From Clostridia bacterium (GTDB lineage Bacteria > Bacillota > Clostridia > Oscillospirales > CAG-272): 64,000 nucleotides of DNA. The position numbers were made by a program, and so were the translations under genes. Below the pieces are notes generated by a model. The model searched no databases and was not told the DNA's origin. It worked only from the letters and a program-made list of their open reading frames with translations. Location: assembly GCA_017540175.1 (NCBI GenBank), contig JAFYBN010000054.1, forward strand, positions 1-64,000. Reading direction: 5' to 3'. Below are positions 62,094 through 64,000 of the stretch, in pieces. Each line of letters opens with the position of its first letter. Position 1 is the first letter of the stretch.

Positions 62094-64000
62094 ATGAACG
62101 GAACACAAAAGCGGCGGGTGCTGAAGACAGTTTTGTGCCTTGTTTTGACGGTTTTCACGGTCGTCGCGCTCATCGGCTGCGCGCGCCGGGGACGGACCGC
62201 GGACGGCGGCGGGGAAGGCGCGCCCGTCGATCCCGCCGCGCATTCGGAGAACGCCGGTGCGATGGGCGAAGAGCGGGGCGAAGAAACGGCCGAAGAAGCT
62301 CCGCCCGAAGAAACGGCCGCCGACTCCTTCGATTATACGTACGACGCCGAGCCGGTCGGGGAGGGGCAGTGCGGGGACACCCTGTACTGGCGCCTGTACG
62401 AGGACGGGCATCTCGCGATCTACGGCGCGGGGGATATGTGGGATTACGATATCAAATTTCTCGTCGGCGGCGGAGTACGGAACGAGGCTCCGTGGAAGGA
62501 CGGGCATCTCGAAAGCCTCGAGATCTGCAAAGGCGTGACGAAGATCGGAACCGCGGCATTCGCGGGATGCGGCTTCACGGGCAGCCTGACGATCCCGGAG
62601 GGGGTCACGGCTGTGGAGAACTTGGCGTTCGCCGACTGCGTAGGCTTTACCGGCAGCCTGACGATTCCGAACAGCGTGACGCGGATCGGTTGGAGCGCGT
62701 TTCAACGCTGCGGCTTCACCGGCAGCCTGGCGCTGCCCGAAGGGCTTGCGGAAATCGGAGAGGCCGCGTTTTACCGCTGCTCCGGCTTCACCGGCAGCCT
62801 GACCCTGCCCGAAGGGCTTGCCGAAATCGGAGAGGCCGCGTTTGGCGGCTGTTCCGGCTTCTCCGGCAGCCTGACACTGCCCGAAGGGCTTGCGGAAATC
62901 GGAGAGGACGCGTTTGGCGGCTGCTCCGGCTTCTCCGGAAGCCTGACGTTTCCGGCGAGTCTCACAAAAATCGGAAACTCCGCGTTCTGCGGCTGCACGG
63001 GACTTACCTCCTTTGACGCCGCGGCGGACAGCCGGACTTTTTCCGCCCGGGAAGGCGTGCTGTATTCGAAGGACGGAAAGACCCTCGTCCTTTTCCCGGC
63101 CGGCATGAAGGAATTTCCCGGGATCCCCGCCACGTGCGAAATCATCGGAGATTCCGCGTTTGCCGGCTGCAACGGTCTCACGGGCAGACTGACGATTCCG
63201 CCCGGCGTGACGACGATCGGGAATAGTGCGTTTGAGGACTGCAGCGGCTTCACCGGCAGCCTGACGCTCCCCGAAGGGCTTGTGTCGATCGGAGAGTACG
63301 CGTTTTCCGACTGCTCCGGTTTCACCGGCAGTCTGACGCTCCCCGAAGGGCTGGCGTCGATCGAAAAGGGCGCGTTTTCCGGCTGCTCCGGTTTCACCGG
63401 CAGCCTAACGCTTCCCGGGAACCTCACGTCGATCGGAAGAAGCGCATTTTACGGCTGCTCCGGTTTCACCGGAAGTCTGACGCTCCCCGACAGCCTCACG
63501 ACGATCGGAAGCTACGCGTTTTCCGACTGCTCCGGTTTCACCGGAAGTCTGACACTCCCCGAAGGGCTCGCGTCGATCGAAGAGGGCGCATTTTACGGCT
63601 GCTCCCATTTCACCGGCAGCCTGACGCTGCCCGAAGGGCTCGCGTCGATCGGAGAGGATGCGTTTTATGAATGCGACGGTTTCACCGGCAGCCTGACGAT
63701 CCCGGACAGCGTGACGACGATCGGAGAGAGAGCGTTTTACGGCTGCTCCGGTTTCGAAAGTCTCACGGTCCCCTCGAGCGTGACGTTCATCGGAGAGAGT
63801 GCGTTCAAAGGGTGCTACAGACTTTTCGCCGCATATTTTTACGGCGACAGGCCGGAAATCGGAGGAGACATTTTCGTGTTTGATGCCCGGTCCCTGCGCC
63901 TGTATGCGTACGGTACGGAATTCATCGTCTATCACCTCGCGGACAAGTCCGGGTGGGAGGATGAAACCTTCAGCTTCTGCAAGACGGCGGTATTCACGCC
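62094..64000 (+). CDS. BspA-like leucine-rich-repeat lipoprotein 4, cut by the window end
   Basis: An open frame of at least 635 codons with no stop before the window ends. Signal peptide and lipobox (LIGC, Cys29) are followed by an acidic linker, the cap module 'GEGQCGDTLYWRLYEDGHLAIYG', and BspA repeats ('FTGSLTLPEGLASIG' type). The array is interrupted once by a 'FSAREGVLYSKDGKTLVLFP' segment near 63040-63110. The end reads 'VYHLADKSGWEDETFSF' and 'AVFTP', which matches the last residues of relative 1 (...KTFEP), so only a few codons are likely missing. GGAGGA lies 4 bases before the ATG. Several neighbouring repeats are nearly identical in DNA, especially around 62720-62940 and 63240-63660. 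Confidence 0.92.
   Translation, partial: MNGTQKRRVLKTVLCLVLTVFTVVALIGCARRGRTADGGGEGAPVDPAAHSENAGAMGEERGEETAEEAPPEETAADSFDYTYDAEPVGEGQCGDTLYWRLYEDGHLAIYGAGDMWDYDIKFLVGGGVRNEAPWKDGHLESLEICKGVTKIGTAAFAGCGFTGSLTIPEGVTAVENLAFADCVGFTGSLTIPNSVTRIGWSAFQRCGFTGSLALPEGLAEIGEAAFYRCSGFTGSLTLPEGLAEIGEAAFGGCSGFSGSLTLPEGLAEIGEDAFGGCSGFSGSLTFPASLTKIGNSAFCGCTGLTSFDAAADSRTFSAREGVLYSKDGKTLVLFPAGMKEFPGIPATCEIIGDSAFAGCNGLTGRLTIPPGVTTIGNSAFEDCSGFTGSLTLPEGLVSIGEYAFSDCSGFTGSLTLPEGLASIEKGAFSGCSGFTGSLTLPGNLTSIGRSAFYGCSGFTGSLTLPDSLTTIGSYAFSDCSGFTGSLTLPEGLASIEEGAFYGCSHFTGSLTLPEGLASIGEDAFYECDGFTGSLTIPDSVTTIGERAFYGCSGFESLTVPSSVTFIGESAFKGCYRLFAAYFYGDRPEIGGDIFVFDARSLRLYAYGTEFIVYHLADKSGWEDETFSFCKTAVFT

Overview
The window looks like a chromosome segment of a GC-rich Bacillota, most likely an uncultured gut-type member of the Clostridia. 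The reasons are sigma-A promoters close to TTGACA-17-TATAAT, strong AGGAGG-type ribosome sites, lipoprotein signal peptides, BspA-like leucine-rich-repeat proteins, many glycoside hydrolases and an F-type ATP synthase operon. The assignment rests on gene content only. No rRNA, tRNA, CRISPR array, transposase or phage gene was seen.

Layout. 1-463: intergenic, holding copy A of a multi-hairpin repeat (R1). 464-6064: a lipoprotein, a sulfatase/phosphoesterase/GH43 operon and a nucleotidyltransferase. 6323-7652: ECF sigma factor with a probable anti-sigma factor. 8024-14513: nine-gene operon between a consensus promoter and a terminator: HPt protein, transglutaminase-like lipoprotein, GspF/PilC-like membrane protein, four small pilin-like or membrane proteins, a PilT-family ATPase and a GGDEF protein. 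14676-32187: opposite-strand signalling island with an HD-GYP-like protein, five hybrid histidine kinases and a REC-GGDEF-EAL-GGDEF protein. 32516-32787: R1 copy B. 32851-45680: GH95, solute-binding lipoprotein, BspA-like protein, GH3, MBL-fold hydrolase, Fe-S aldo/keto reductase and a DUF402 protein. 45850-47475: a second BspA-like gene, 55 bp after atpC. 47531-55822: ATP synthase operon (minus strand) in which a b-like segment, the delta C-terminal domain and alpha form one open frame, and in which an AT-rich foreign-looking gene separates atpB from atpE. 56068-64000: GH92, a zinc-ribbon membrane protein and two more BspA-like lipoproteins, the last cut by the window edge.

How the parts may work together (inference). 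The HPt gene heads the pilus-like operon and the five hybrid kinases have no HPt domain of their own, so it could link them. A GGDEF cyclase, an EAL phosphodiesterase and an HD-GYP-like protein lie side by side, so cyclic-di-GMP control of the surface apparatus is a reasonable hypothesis. The dispersed glycoside hydrolases, sulfatase and BspA-like proteins suggest life on host or plant glycans.

The observations most worth following are the b-delta-alpha fusion with its stoichiometry problem, the insertion inside the atp operon, the R1 element whose two copies differ by compensatory base changes, and the coupling of a kinase/cyclic-di-GMP island to a PilT-only pilus-like operon.
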